Shown: in pieces, positions 22,441-35,960 of the stretch
How the letters are laid out: every line of letters starts with the position of its first letter
Numbering within the stretch: the stretch's first letter is position 1
Source: Selaginella tamariscina
Lineage: Eukaryota > Streptophyta > Lycopodiopsida > Selaginellales > Selaginellaceae
Length of the DNA: 64,000 nucleotides
Direction of reading: 5' to 3'
NCBI GenBank assembly: GCA_003024785.1
Contig: PUQB01000164.1
Location: forward strand, 376,066 to 440,065
Position numbers and translations under genes: made by a program
Notes under the pieces: model-generated
The model's database searches: none
Told to the model about the DNA's origin: nothing
The model's input: only the letters and a program-made list of their open reading frames with translations

Positions 22441-24784
22441 TATTATCATCACATTGGGGCAAATATTGCATAAAAACATCCTTCTTCCTTCAAACTTAAG
22501 GGAGGTTCATAGAAAATTCTATGGTTTTCCCAAGAAGTTTTAGTGTTTGGAACTCTTTTATGGTTCCTATGGCACATTCATGGGCTTTTGTGAGAATTTC
22601 TTTCACAAACTTTATTATAGAAGCTTTAGACAATATAGCCCTTGGAACTAGTCTTTTACTTAAGTTTGAGCTAGAAACAGGAAAGGTTATAGAAGGGGGT
22701 TTAGGGACAAAAAATATAGTATTTAAGAATTACATACATTAAACTTTCCTATGGTGGAGGAAAATTCGTAAAAGAGGAGCAGTAAAAAATTCCTATGGAT
22801 ACAAGAAAAATCCTATGGCTATAAGAAAAATCCCACGCAAGTAGGAAACAAACAATTATGACAGTTGGAGGAAGAAAAGATTTGGTTAGGGCAAGTGAGG
22901 GCAGAAAGGGGCAAAGGAGGAAGGCTATGGAGAGCTATGGAGAGCAATGCATGAGTGAGAGAAGTAAGTATTGACACTTGCTATCTCTTATAACCATTTA
23001 GTAATGCAAGTGTATGGTTATTATAAATGATATATTTATTGAATATATTCTTGTCTTGTGAGAGAGCTATTTTTTAAATGCTATAACGTGGCAATGGTCA
23101 AAGTAAAAACTTATCCTTTACGAGATAAGTATATATCTATTCCAAAACGAAATCCCTTAACCATTAATTGACAAAAGTTTCTACATTGTGAAGAGTGATT
23201 TCTGCACACAGAAAAGTTTATCCATGTTAACAGGGTTGTTATATAGGGATTGAGTACACTTCAAAGTCTCCAGTTTCATAAGGTATTGCAATAAAGGAAA
23301 ATAAGTTGTGGAAACATGTGAAGCCTCAAATAAGTGACATGCGAGTACATGAGAAATACCATGTGTACATAAAAAGAAAAGGTTCAATTTGTAAAAAGTA
23401 CCATGGAGGATCCTAATGCATTTGAGAAAATATAATTGAAGAATCACATAATTATTAATGTGATAGTCTCTAATATATGGATGGTGCCCAAACATCAAAC
23501 ATATTTAAGTATGATGTTCATTCAAGTGAATTGATTCTATATGCCATGCAACTTTGGTTATGAACTTGAACACTTTGAAGATTGCACCATGCTTAACAAA
23601 CGTAAATATGATTTTTAATGTTCTATAAAGGTTAATCCTTAATTGTAATATCAACATTATGAATTCTATTTTTTCTGATTGGTTGTATGTCATAAAACCA
23701 ATATGTACCAAGAAATACTAAATTAATAATGTATTTCCATTTTATAGTTAAGTTATTTGTTTAATCAATTCAAATGTTTTGCCGTAAATAATCAAATATA
23801 ACTCCTTAAACCAATTAAATACTTATTAATATTGTTTAGTAGAATGCTTATGTTATATGTGAATTAATCAAATTAGTGGAGACTAGATTTAAAGGGTGTG
23901 TTTAAAGAAGAAGAATGGTGTGGATAAAAAATATTGTTTTGAGAAGTGATTAGACAAAAAAGTAATGAATTGAATATGTTTTAAGATGTCCACTATATAT
24001 TAATGAATGATTTTTCTTTTATAAGATTATTTATTTTTATTGTTTCTGTTTATTTCTTAATAGTTTGTAGCAATTTGTAAGTGATAAGTCAATCCAATGT
24101 CAATATAAATGAAAATTTTAATTTTAATCAAATATTGTCGTAGACTGGTGCTAATGAAGAGAGAAAATAAAAATTAATAATTTTTTTTTAAAATAAAGTA
24201 ATTTGACAACTTATTATTTTACAAAACTATTTTATTAATCAATAATCTACTACAATTAAGATGTGAACTTCGTGTAAGAATTAAAGAGGAAAAACAATTG
24301 AAAGAGAAAACAAGAAGGCTAAATTAACCAGCAAACTTATGTTAAAGTATTATGTAGAATACAATGTATAATTAGATAATACACCTATCTAATTAATATA
24401 CAATTCGTAATATATAATAAATAATTTTTAAAAATTATGACACGTGACATTTCCCATACATGTACATATGTATATATATAAACTGTACAATAAGTTTAAA
24501 TCTTAAAATTTAATCAAAGTTTTAAATAAGTAGTTATTAATAATTTGTCATAAGCTTTATATAATTATATTAGCCTGAATACAGGAGTCAAAGTGAAATT
24601 ATTATATAAAAGTTCTATTAATTTGTTAAAGTACCAAAGTTCCCATAAATATGTAGAAATTGAACATGTAAATTGATAGTATTAATACTCTAATTATAAT
24701 ATATAAGGTGTGTAGTGTACCACATATTCATTAATTTAAGACTTTATATAAATATTAATTAATATTATTTAAATTAAATACATG

Positions 24785-26640
24785 AAGAACATTTTCAACT
24801 ATATTCTCCATGACTTAACCTTTTTAAAACATTATTAATATTTATCATACATTATTTAATATTTATTAATGGTTAACATTTGATTGGACGGCTGTGGTTG
24901 ACCAAAATAAACTAAAGTGACCGGCTATGCACAATAATAAAATTTGAAAGATGATTAACTGACCTCCCAGCACCTCAACAACATCCACGTCTACACCATC
25001 GTACGTGCCATGCATTTGATACGTAAACGATGCCCCCGTATTGACCTCGACATACATGTTAGCAGCATAAGGAACACTGACCTTCCCACTGTGGGTCACC
25101 GCTTGGAGATGAACCGACTGTCCCGGACTCAGTGTCCCGCTTTGCTCCCACGTAAGTTTCTGTACATTTTGTATATACGTCTGATACGTGGCCGAAGCCG
25201 TGACCTGCCACTGGAAGTTGTCATTTACTTTAGTGACCTCCGGGATGCCGGCCTCCACCGTGACTGAGACCGTAGCGGTTACCCCGGCGGTGTACGACCA
25301 CTGACTGAACGTTGTGTAGTCGTGCTCGCCAGAGAACTTGTAGTTACCAGGCGCGTTACTCGAGTACTCATCTAGCTCCTCGGTTTTAATCCCGCCAAGG
25401 GTGGTTACATCTCCATTGTTGTACACCACATCCCTCGTCACACACTTCGTTACGGGAAGTATAAAGTAGAAGCCGAGTGCATCGATGTCGGCACCCGAGT
25501 TCAAGATTGCTCCGACCAGCATGCCGGAGTATGTGCTCACTCTGTACTCTGTTTTCCTACCCCACTTTGTCATTCCGTGGTCGAAACTGCCACCCTTGTT
25601 AGTCTCGAATTTCAGTGCTCCAAACCTTGTTCCTGTACATATATATAGTTCTTGATATACAGAGAGAGAAAGAGGGAAAAAAAACCTGCTCCGTTCCCCC
25701 AAAGAGACATTGATTTAATGAGCTCTGGACCATCCGCATGATTGAACTTGTAGTCGTAGCTTGGATTGTTTTCGGGAACGCCGAACAGGTGAGCCTGGTC
25801 GTCGTTCTCGCCAGAGAGCCAGATCTTGACAGCTTTAACGGTGAAGTCAGCACACCACACAGTGAGCTTCTCGATGATTTTGCCCTCGTGCCATCCCTCT
25901 AGTGAGGACTGCTGTCCCCTTGGCCTCCAATAAACGTTACGTCTTGTCCGATAAGGGGGTCGCCACTCGGTTCCGGTACCGGAACTTGTTCATTCAGTGT
26001 GCTTCTCGTAAGTCCCACATAGAAACAAATGAATAAAACTGTTAATTTTAAGACATTAACGAAAGACATTTAGAACTAAATAATAATTAGTTTTATTCAC
26101 TAACACTTAAAATTATCTACTAAAACTTATTTATGAGGGTTCTTATATTCAAATGAAGTCTACCTCGATATTTATGTAGGAAATAAATTATTTCCGATAT
26201 TTGCTGTTAATTTGGCTTGTTTAGATCCTGCCAAACTAATCTAACTGGCTGCGCATTGTTTAAATATATTTGAAATCTTACTATTAAATATTCAAAGTAT
26301 TAATATAACTACAAAACAAATTAAAAAACAATAAAACACTTTATTAGTTTTCTAAATTTCTACAATTTAATAATAGTTTTAGGGTTGACGACGTGGACGG
26401 AAAAACATAAGTGCTATACAACCAGGTTTTAAACTCATTCAATATTGTCTCTTAGCACAATGGGCTTGACCCAGATGAGTTAACCATTACATTGTTGTTT
26501 TGTGGACTTTTCCAAGCCGTCAAATATTATAAACTTTTTATAATAATTTAAAAAAACGTTTGCTACATGTTAAATAGGAATTTTTTCATTGTTAAAAATG
26601 TTAGAAAACACAAAATAATATATATTAAAAATTCTCGGGT
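24785..26640 (-). repeat. Left arm of inverted duplication carrying the jacalin-aerolysin gene
   Basis: This arm matches 55103-56831 in inverted orientation over the gene, its intron, the upstream region (TTAAGACATTAACGAAAGACA block near 26050-26080) and sequence up to CTCGGGT at 26640. At the other end the match includes GAATATAGTTGAAAATGTTC (minus strand, near 24785-24810). The left arm is about 130 bp longer because of an indel near 26180-26380. The two genes point away from the intervening retrotransposon nest. Confidence 0.85.
24960..25960 (-). pseudogene. Jacalin-aerolysin (natterin-like) gene, left copy, fossil
   Basis: Two domains are visible on the minus strand. The first (about 25960-25686) is a jacalin-like beta-prism lectin fold: VTFIGGQG, KAVKIWLSGENDDQAHLFG, then SMSLWGNGAG. 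The second (25632 to about 24960) continues with FGALKFETNKGG and RKTEYRVSTYSGMLVGAILN, then the aerolysin-type pore-forming section: QWSYTAGVTATVSVTVEAGI, YQTYIQNVQKLTWEQSGT, SPGQSVHLQAVTHSGKVSV. A 53-bp GT-AG intron (25633-25685) with a pyrimidine run separates them. Lectin-aerolysin fusions are known plant defence proteins. No clean start was found and the copy looks broken at its N-terminal end; it is treated as a fossil. Confidence 0.8.
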
Positions 26641-26839
26641 ACAACCATAACCCTATCTTACAAGTAGGTAAATCAACCAAGGAACAACTTATTATGAGCC
26701 ACACATAATCTTTTTATTTTAAAATATGAACACTGTATAGTTTTTGGGAAAATACAAAAATAATATCTTGGGTAGGATTATAACCCTATTATATGAATAA
26801 GGTTAACAAACAGTTATTATAATTGAAAAGAATGAATTG

Positions 26840-28151
26840 TGTCATATTTTTACTATGACTTTTATTTTTATTTTGGAGTTGACTGTTATTACTTATTGAA
26901 CTATGTTGACAAACTCTAGATGTAGTAAGAAATATCTCTGCTTCACTTCGGTGTTTAGGGGCTTAAAAAACTTTAAACCAAGGTAGCATTTACATTTTAG
27001 AAAATTCTTATCCTTTTTCTGTGTCTTGGTTGGGTTATTAATTAATTTTGGTGAGTTCGATATGAATAAAAACAGCCCAAACCTACCCCTTAAGTTAGGG
27101 TTTAATTAAACTCACCAAGTATATTCTCATTAGAAATGAGATTTTATGTTAGCCCACTTTACAAATAGGAAAATAGAAGAGCCTTTATCATATATATTAA
27201 GTAGGATATATAGTGAAAGTTCATGAGTTCATAACTAAACTCATCATTCTTCTATTGGTGTAAGCTCTAATTTGTGTCGTTAAGGCACAACCCTTTGTTG
27301 TGCCATTTCAACTTTTAAACAATAGGGGTACGTCTCACCTTTGGGGTAGCTTGTCTTCGGCCTCCTCCTCCACATCAAGTTAGGTGTAACACTCACAACT
27401 AAGTAGGACACATCCGTGTCCTTGTCCAATTGTGGCTGTGAGATCTTGGTTGACATTTTCTTTACCAAGTTTTTAAGGGTTCACATAGTGGTTTTAGAGT
27501 TGACATTTGAAAGCCATGTTCGTGGCACATGATGTAACACTTTAATTTATTGAGAGACAATGTCAAATGAAGATGTGACACTAAGCTAGATAGCACACAG
27601 CCCGAGGCACACCCTTTGGAATTGTCTCATGGGCTCAACGTCAAGGGGTTGGATACTCTAACAAACAAACATGCTTGTGTTTACATTAAGTGTTAAGCCT
27701 TGGGCATCAGCTTAAAGGAGGTTAGGTCTTGTGATTGGGTATGGTAATGGCACACGTGGCTAGGGAGTGTTCTCCTTAAGATCTAAGGGTTAAATGACCT
27801 AAGCTCTTTAGTAAGAGCCCTTTTCGTGAAGCACTCATGAGGTCATGTACTTAGAGTTTTTTAAATTTAGCCTTAGAGAGTTTGCTTTGTGTCCTCACTA
27901 AGTACTAAGGTATGACTTGACCACTCAAACCCTTAGGGGCTAGTTGTGGGTTAGGGTTAAATGAGGATGATTGCTCAAAGGATAAATGATAATGCCTTAG
28001 CATTGTCATGAGGGTATGTGTGAAACACATCTCCTTGGTGGGGTTAGGACATGAGCCTATCTAAATCTTTTGGGACAGGATCGTAAAGTATACTTAAGTT
28101 ATCTTTTGGAGTTTGGAGGGTAGTCTTTCTAAGGGACTTAAGGTAAGACCC
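26840..28151 (+). repeat. A2 5' LTR, first part (1312 bp)
   Basis: It aligns with the A LTRs throughout: the terminal inverted repeat, GTTGACTGTTATTACTTA-type start, AAGGCACAACCCTTTGTTGTG (given in part), and a section near 27660-27960 that is present in A's 3' LTR but missing from A's 5' LTR. The TSD of B (GACCC, 28147-28151) is the last part of it. Confidence 0.85.
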
Positions 28152-28984
28152 TATTATAGCCTAAATAAGGGAATAATATTTATGTATTTTTATTATGTTC
28201 AAATAGAACGTCTACTACAAATCTTTTTCATTTGCCACCACAAGTAGGACATGGAACTTTCACTACTTGTTCATAAAGTAATTTTTTAACATTTAACTCC
28301 CACTCAAGGCTCTTCAAATATTGTTGTTTTTCATTCACCTTAAGTGGAGCTTCACTACTTGGGACTTGTACACCTAATTGCTCTCATATACTTTGTTTCT
28401 TAAATCCATTTTCCTTCACACACCTCTTCTTTGTTGTTAATAAATGTAACATATACTTGAAATCAAAATATTTCACATATTCCTTTACCAACCTTAACTT
28501 CAGTCAAGTGTATCTCCTCAATAGCATATCCAAATTGCATGAACTTAAACTCTCTAAAATCCTCTCAACAAGCTTTATAACTTCTCTGAAAGACTCCCCA
28601 TCGAAAGACTTGTTCATGTGCCACCTTTTTCACCCTACTCAATCTAATATATTTCCACACAAAAACATCTTTTAAACACTTTAAAGACGTACATGTCATA
28701 TATAAACATTTTCCTACTCATGGATATAATTTCCAAAACTTTTCAAAAAATTACCCAAGCAACCTCCAAGAATATTTTAGGAATAGTCATATATAAAAAA
28801 TATTCTTTGTGCAAATTTATACCACCAGCTTATTAGAGATTATACTCTGCTTATTTGGATTGATTAATCATGCTTAACTTAAAAACAAAATAAAACAAAA
28901 AAATAAACATAAAAGCTCAAGTTATTCCTAATATTTTTAAAATAAAAGAAAATGACTAAAATGGCAAAAAAAAACTCATCTACA
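28152..28984 (-). repeat. 3' LTR of B (833 bp)
   Basis: On the minus strand it starts TGTAGATGAG at 28984 and ends near GGCTATAATA at 28152. It aligns with 35324-35960 plus 40728-40785. The bases just upstream on the minus strand (GGTTTAGTGGGGGATAG, 28985-29001) form the polypurine tract. Confidence 0.88.
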
Positions 28985-29639
28985 CTATCCCCCACTAAAC
29001 CATTTTCTCCCTTGGAAAATTAATTTTAAGGTGAGAAATATTTCTTAATCCTTGCTCCATTTACCCGAGTAGATAAAGAGTTACCTTGAAGGTCTGCTAG
29101 TTGAATAAACCATTCTTAAACACTTCTCTACCACGTATGGGCCTATCCATCTCATTCTTAGCTTCCTAGATGCTTCTAATACTTGCTTTTATATAATAAA
29201 ACTTGTTGAATGCCTTCTACTTTAAATGCTTGTCATACCACACCTTTTTGCGCTTTTGTAGAGTCTCATGGGCCTGAAAAGTAAGCAATCTCTTCTCATC
29301 CAATTGCTCAAGCTCACTCAATTGCTCTTGCAAGCTCCCATCCCAATCCAACTTCTCATGAACTGCAATCCTCAAGGATCCATGTAACCCCATAGTGCAT
29401 CATATAATTGCTTATCCCAATTACTCCTAGAAGCATTCACTATCTTAGCTAGGATACCACACAAGGTCTTCTTCGTCCTCCACATGGCCATTAGCTCATG
29501 GGTGAAATGGTGTAGACCTTATGTGGGAGACTTCATACAGCTTAGTAAAGGCAGCCACAGTATCATTGATGAAGTGCATACCATGATTACTCACTAACTC
29601 AAGAGGGCATCCAAACCGTGTGATGATATTCTCATACGA

Positions 29640-30000
29640 GAATCTAGCCACATCAGTGGAATTGTCTATCCAAAAAGCTCTAGCTTATGCCCACTTAGTA
29701 ACATAATTTGTAACTACTAAGATGTACATGTTTTGAGCTACATGTGTGTGATGAAACGGCCCAAGAAAGTCGATTCCCCACTTCTCAAAGGGCAACACAG
29801 GTACAATCAAATTAAGTGGCATCAAATCTCCATGGGTTGACCTTCCCACTCTCTGGCAAGTATCACAATGCTTGACATACTCTGCCACATCATGGTATAG
29901 ATTTGGCCACCAATAACTAGTTTTTAACATGTCCAAAATGGCTTCCATATGGTGAATCTTGGCAAGAAGAAACCTTCATGTGGTAACACGCACCATTGTA
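29640..30000 (-). pseudogene. B integrase remnant (zinc-binding part and start of core)
   Basis: The minus strand reads MLKTSYWWPNLYHDVAEYV, then HCDTCQRVGRS, and after a short link LPFEKWGIDFLGPFHHT and YILVVTNYVTKWA (29948-29685). This is the HHCC zinc finger followed by the first core strand with its catalytic Asp. The rest of the core and the C-terminal part (29000-29640) are recognisable only in patches (MRWIGPYVV near 29130). Broken. Confidence 0.82.
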
Positions 30001-30299
30001 ACACCCCATCTCTCCCAATCCTATACAATTAAGGTGTATCATGTGCTTTGGATCACCAATCATTTCTTATTTGCCCTAGAATATCTCTCTAGATATTCCG
30101 CTAGAGCTAAAAAGTATGTCACGTCAGCTAGCCAATTGAATACTACTTCCACAACAAATATATCTGTAAAGAACACACCCACAGCTACCTCTCATGTTCG
30201 CAACCTAGAGGGATGATTAATTGAAGCATGTGATTTGCCAAGTTTCACAACTATGTAAAAATCAAACTCTTGCAAAAGCAAGAGCCACCTGGTGATCCT

Positions 30300-31440
30300 T
30301 CATGTCTTACCCACAAGGAACACACTTTGCATTGAATACACCAAACTAAGACCTTCTCTCTCTGTAGCTAAATAGTTACACTCAGTAGCAGACAACTGAT
30401 AGTTGGCATAACACACAGGATGCTCCCAACCATCTACACCAAGCTGAGCTAAGATACTTCCTATAGTATAGTTGGACGCAACCACATGCACATGGAACTC
30501 CTTGTCCCATTGAGGTGGTTGCAACATTGGAGCAGTCATCAAAGCCTTTCTCAGCTCCTCAAAAGTAGCATGGCAATTTTTGAGTCCACAGGAATGGATA
30601 TCTTTCCTCAATAACTTGGTGAGAGGCAAACATTTGTTAGCATAGTACCGAATGAACTTACGATGGTAGCCCACATGGCCAAGAAAAGCTTGTAGCTGTT
30701 TGACATTCTCTGGAGGTGGGAGCTGCTCAATAACACCACCTTAGCTGGGTCTATAGCTTGGCCTTCCCCAGAAACCACACGTCCAAAAGTATGCCATGGG
30801 TCACACCAAACACACACTTACTAGGATTTAAAGAGATACCATACTCAATGCAATGCTGTAAACATTTCTCCATCTTCTATATGTGACTATCTATTATACT
30901 ATACATAGAGAAATCATCAAGAAATATCTCCATGAAGTCATGGAGATAATCTTGAAAAGTCGCAGCAACCACACGCTAGAAGGTAGCAGGAGCATTTTCC
31001 ATGCAAAACAGCCCCATTTAGTAACAAAAGCAATCTTCTCCACATCCTCCTTAGAGCAATAGCCACTTGATTATACCCATTGTACCCATAGGAATAAAGC
31101 TCATGCCCTTCTACACTGTCAAGTACCATGTTTGTAAAAGGTACTGGAAACCCATCCTTCACTATGGCATCATTAAGCCTCCAAAAATCCACACACACAC
31201 AAAACTTACCATTCTTCTTAGGCACAATCATGATGGGAGAGAGCCATTATGTCCCTTCCACTATGACAATAAAATTCACTGCCAAAAGCGCATCTATCTC
31301 TTCACGAACAACCTTGGAATAATTAGGGTTCATCCTATATGGTCTATGTCTCACACTTGTATGCCCTATCTCAAAACAATCCAATGCATGCAAAGCTTTT
31401 GAGAGATCCCATTCATCTCCTTGTAAGTCCAAGTAAAAGC
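30300..31440 (-). pseudogene. B reverse transcriptase and RNase H remnant
   Basis: RT (about 31430-30700) shows HTSVRHRPYRMNPNYSKVV, then IVPKKNGKFCVCVDFWRLND and HELYSYGYNGYNQVAIA. RNase H (30674-30300) shows MGYHRKFIRYYANKCLPLT, then FEELRKALMTAPMLQPPQW and CYANYQLSATECNYLATERE. The order matches Ty3/gypsy pol. Broken. Confidence 0.83.
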
Positions 31441-32779
31441 TTCTTAATAGGTGATGAAAAGCTTATAATAATGTTCCTTCTCTGTGCTTGGTAGTTGAGA
31501 ACCAATTTGGCACAAGCTTGGGATTTGCCCAAGTTCAACTTTTCCACAACAAGTTCCTTAATGTACTTAGCAACCTAGGAATTAACTAGCTCTTCCTTCA
31601 AGAGAAACTCTCCCTCTTCACACTTGGAGAATCTTGAAGGATACTTAACAAAAATTACAATCAAATTCTCCTTCATAAGAGGCTTCCCTTCCTTCTGGAT
31701 GTCCCTCTAAGGTTGCATATGCAAGGATTCCCTCTGTTCTATAGTAGGATTCTCTTGAACTTCAAATTGCACCACAATTACCCTTTTTCGACATTGATTG
31801 TCACCTTGATTTGGTCGAGCTGAAACATAATACTCCACTTTAACATCACTCAATTCTTTCATATTGAATTTCTCATCTACTTGGATCCGTTTTTGGATCT
31901 CTTATACACAAAAATCTCCTTGGTTGCAAATAGTGCAACATTTACCACACATGAGCAACTGTTATTTCCACTTCTCTTACTCCTCCAGTAGATTTATCTC
32001 TTTAAAATAGCTGGTTGTATTGCAAGAGAGGTATTATGACACTCTAATCTTGCCTCTTGGTGCTCAATTGATTGGCTGCTATCCGCATTTGATCTCATGC
32101 TACGGAAGGAATCTCAGCTTGCACCATATAACAAGAAACATCTTGAGTTTTTATTGCACTCCTCACACACCCGTGAGCACGCATAATGGTTCCAGTAGGT
32201 TGAAGAGAATTCAAGAGTACTACCATCCTTTTAGTAATTATGCAAGCCATTCCGAGCCACTACATCACATGAGCTCTCAAGAATGACCTCTCACTCACTC
32301 GGAGCACACTCAGGGAGTCGCTCAACCACCTATTTTACAGGTAAAATCCTGCCCTATAACCATGTTTTTGAACTAACATTTGTTTTGAAGGAATGTGAAA
32401 CTAAACCATATATTACAGCTTCAGAAAATGAAGTGACTATATGATCCTCTTCTCTAGTAACATTCTTACCAAGGGGAATTGGTAAAATTGCAACCATATA
32501 AATTTTTCATGAAGACCATGATGTAATACAACCTGCAACCTATTACAATCCATAGCAACGGCTTGGTTCAAATCAAAATTGGAAGTATCATCACAGTAAG
32601 GCTATTTGGTGAGCTTATCATAAGGGGAAGCAACCGCAATCACTACTGCTACTTCTTCCTCTTCCTCAACCAAGCTACACTCATCCCATCACTCTCAGAA
32701 CTAGAAGTAGTACTAACACCTTCATCATCTTGTCTGTTTGGAACCATTGGATTAAAATTGTGTAAATGAACTTGCACAC

Positions 32780-33420
32780 CTACTCATATGTTACCATCTC
32801 CAATGTGTATCCTACATGTACACCAATCATGTACTCTAGAAGCTTGCCACAACCATGGACGTCCAAGTAATAATGGATAAGTGAACTTGCCATGCTCACT
32901 ACGCAAGACACAAAGTCTATGAAGAATTTGATACTAGCTACAATTGTCTTCACTGCAATAACCAATCCAAGAGGTTGTACATGTCTTTGGTCTGCCATTT
33001 GTACCATGAAGTGGGCTGGTACAGGTTCTGGTAATTCCAACTTCTTATATATATGATCTGGCATAATATTAACTCTTAAACCTCCATCTATAGTATAGTC
33101 TTTAATCAACTTATCTTGTATTTTCACATCAATGCATGGAGCAGACATATCAACAATAAGTGGCCATGCTGAGTTTACCACCACTTCCTTGTGCCACGTA
33201 AAGCTATACTTATAACCTTACAACATGCAGGTGCTAGTTCCAGTAGTTGATTGAATGTAATACTTGGATGCTGGTTCTCTAAGTTTGCAAGTATATCATA
33301 TGGTACCTTAGACTCCAAGTTAAGCACACGCTTAAACTTCCTCTGTTTTCTCTGCAGGTTGCTCTCCACGTGGTCATCCATCTCCTCCATAATTGATGGA
33401 ATATCCATAGGTCATGGCAG
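32780..33420 (-). pseudogene. B aspartic protease remnant and upstream linker
   Basis: The block KDYTIDGGLRVNIMPDHIYK (about 33050-33110) holds the active site in the DGG form, followed by LELPEPVPAHFMVQMADQRH. The same pattern occurs in G, placing B on the same broad branch. Upstream (33408-33175) is a linker with NLENQHPSITFNQLLELAP. Broken. Confidence 0.78.
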
Positions 33421-33499
33421 CACATGCATTTTTTGGATCTTCAAATCCATTGTTGGATTCCAAAGGAATATTCTAGAACTATATTTATTATGGAATCTC

Positions 33500-34720
33500 A
33501 TGTTCTCACTTGTAAGGGCAAATCGGCTTCCCTCCTTTGATTCCTCCTCACTTGCTCTAATTCCATAGCTTCCATTAATATGATTTGTGAATCAATGATA
33601 CTCCCTTTCCCTTCTCTACAATTGATGCTCTGTGTGCAATAGATAATCAATGTAGACAATTCTCTTGAGCATGAAGTCATATTGCTCCCAATTGCCCAAA
33701 CCCTCGTCAAGCTGTGAGTATCAACTGATCTGTGGAATATGTAATACAATATACCCCATTCCTTACAGCAATAATAGTGTGGGACCTCCTCGGCATTGTA
33801 ACACCTTGCTGGTTTAAAGAACATTGGAGCTCAATTGCATAAACTGGAGGTACACTGGCCAAGTATGATTGCACTTGATATCTATGGTATTGTGTGGTGT
33901 TACTATTGCAGGTTGCATGACAAGTGCCCAAGGTATCTGCAAACCAGTCTAAAGACACATTCTCCAACATGTTGTGCTCTACCTTGCAAGTAGTAGACAC
34001 TTGTGGCATGATTACTATGCCCACATACCTTGCACTACCTTGGAGGAGTTAAGCTTGCAAGAGTAGGACAATCTACTAGGAGATGTCCATAACCCTTGCA
34101 TCTCACACCAAACATTGGTACGTTCCTTCACTTTTTGTGGTCGACACTCCATTTTGATTTGTAAGTTAGACATTTGCTTAGTGAGTGCTCCAAGGATATC
34201 TTCCTTCAAATTAACAAGCTCTGAACAGGTCACAATAGCATTGGAATTGGAGCTAGAAAATGGTTATGGTATTGTAGTCCCCACAAAGGTTTGATGCCTT
34301 GCTATAATCCAAGTTCCCAAGACAGAAGTTGGCGGTCCTACTATTGACAGTAGACTCAATGCTCCCACCACTATACCCACTGGAATAGACAATGAGTAGA
34401 ATCGGATGTGATACCCCCCCACTGTAGGTAGCATTGTATGGTGAGGTTGTGCACGTTGTGTGAACAACTTAGCTTGTTCCCAATTAGTTGCATGTCTAAT
34501 GGCCTCTAACAAGTTCTTTGGACTCTAGATATGAACATGGAAAGCAAGCTCTTTTTGATAGCCCATCCACAAAGTACTTCACATGTTCAGTTGGAGTTGA
34601 AGGATAATACTTCTTGAGTAAGAGGGATTGGAATCTATTGATATAGCTTTGGAGGCTCTCTACTAGAAGCAACTTGATATAACTTAGCTCATCATTGATT
34701 CTCTCAGCAAAGCCCACCGA
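33500..34720 (-). pseudogene. B gag remnant
   Basis: Gag-like sequence is seen as LVESLQSYINRFQSLLLKKY with EHVKYFVDGLSKRACFPCSY (34717-34496), resembling the second half of a plant retrotransposon capsid. Further pieces to 33500 are charged or low-complexity. No clear zinc knuckle was found. 34720-35323 is leader; its primer-binding site was not identified with confidence. Confidence 0.55.
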
Positions 34721-35323
34721 TCTAAAGTGATCTTAGGCAGACTTAAGTGCTGGCCAAGAGATGAAAGAAGCATTCCTTTTAGAAACTTCTAGTCATTTAG
34801 CAACCCCTTCATTCAGTGTACCTGGAAAAAGCCTAAGCCTTTCTACATCTAAAGCTTATTGATTAGTTCTGCTCACATTAAGGAATGTCTACATGGATCA
34901 CCATTCCCATTGAACACATGGTACTTCATCCATGTGAGCCTTGGAGGTGGACTAGTAGATGAATAACATGTAGATTAGCCATAGTAACCCTATTGTAAAA
35001 GTAAGTTCCGAGAGGGTACAAACACAGAGATACTCGATGTGCCTTCCTCACTCTCCACACACTTAACAGTTCGTATTAAACCAATTGTTCTCATTGATCG
35101 TCAGTAAGTGCTAGCTGTGTCACAGCTCTCCTTGAATATTGGTTGTCTCTCTCTTTTCTTTGTAATTTATGTTCTACAGTTAACTCACCAGGGAACATAC
35201 ACTACTTTGCACAGAAAACCCGTGGATGGAGATAGTTAAGAATCTGTGTCTCCAAGCTTCTCTCCCACACCCAATAGCTTTTTGCTCATGACTTGTAATG
35301 TCCCATCAACAAAACAAAAAATG

Positions 35324-35960
35324 TTGTAGCCTAAAATAAGGAATAATATTTATAATTTTTATTAAGTTCAGACATAACGTTTATTACAGGTCCCTTCCAT
35401 TTGCCACCACAAGTAGGACATGGAACTTCCACTACATACCCATTCAAGGCTCTTCAAAGATCATTGTTTTTCATTCACCTTAAGTGGAGCTTCACTTAAA
35501 GAGGAAGGGACTGTACACCTAATTGCTCTCATACAATTTGTTTTTTAAATCCATTTTTCTTTTGTCTATTTTTTCCATGAAATAAAATACAAGTATTTAA
35601 CACTCCCAACCCAAAAAACTCTAAAAAAACTACTACATTTCCTTCATGCACCTCTCCATTGTTGATGGTAATTGCAGCATATACTTGGAATCAAATATTC
35701 CATTGCCAACCTCAACTTTAGTCAAGTATATCTCATCTCCAAATTGCATGAACTTAAGTTTTCTAAAGTCCTCTTAACAAGCTTTACACTTCTCTGAAAG
35801 ACTCCCCATGGAAATCTCACTCATTCACGTGCCACCTTTTTCACCTTACTCAATCTAATATATCTCCACACACTCACGGATATAATTTCCAAAACTTCCA
35901 ACAATTACCAAAGCAACCTCTAAGAATATTTTAGGAATATTTAGGAATATTCATATATAG
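35324..35960 (-). repeat. 5' LTR of B, inner part
   Basis: It aligns with 28152-28800 of the 3' LTR (for instance GCCACCACAAGTAGGACATG in both). It is interrupted at 35960 by C2 and its remainder is at 40728-40785. About 130 bp of LTR present in the 3' copy (28800-28930) is missing around the C2 junctions. Confidence 0.85.

Larger units (their letters stand above)
20210..24784. other. AT-rich region without a recognisable gene
   Basis: From the right flank of G to the left duplication arm the sequence is AT-rich, with many short A/T runs. Two weak signals are listed separately (an unrecognised minus-strand frame near 21214-21600 and a gag-like relic near 22040-22440). A 20-bp unit of the form TCCTATGGATACAAGAAAAA is repeated two to three times at about 22791-22850. 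From 22900 to 24784 nothing beyond low-complexity AT sequence was recognised; a minus-strand 105-codon frame at 23181-23498 has no known features. Confidence 0.6.

Noticed and set aside
23181-23498. 105-codon minus-strand frame as a possible small host gene
   Set aside because: No family features, no start context or neighbouring exons, and surrounded by AT-rich sequence. Not enough to call.
24785-26640. Working host defence gene
   Set aside because: The domains are well kept, but no clean start was found and the N-terminal part looks broken, so it is listed as a fossil.
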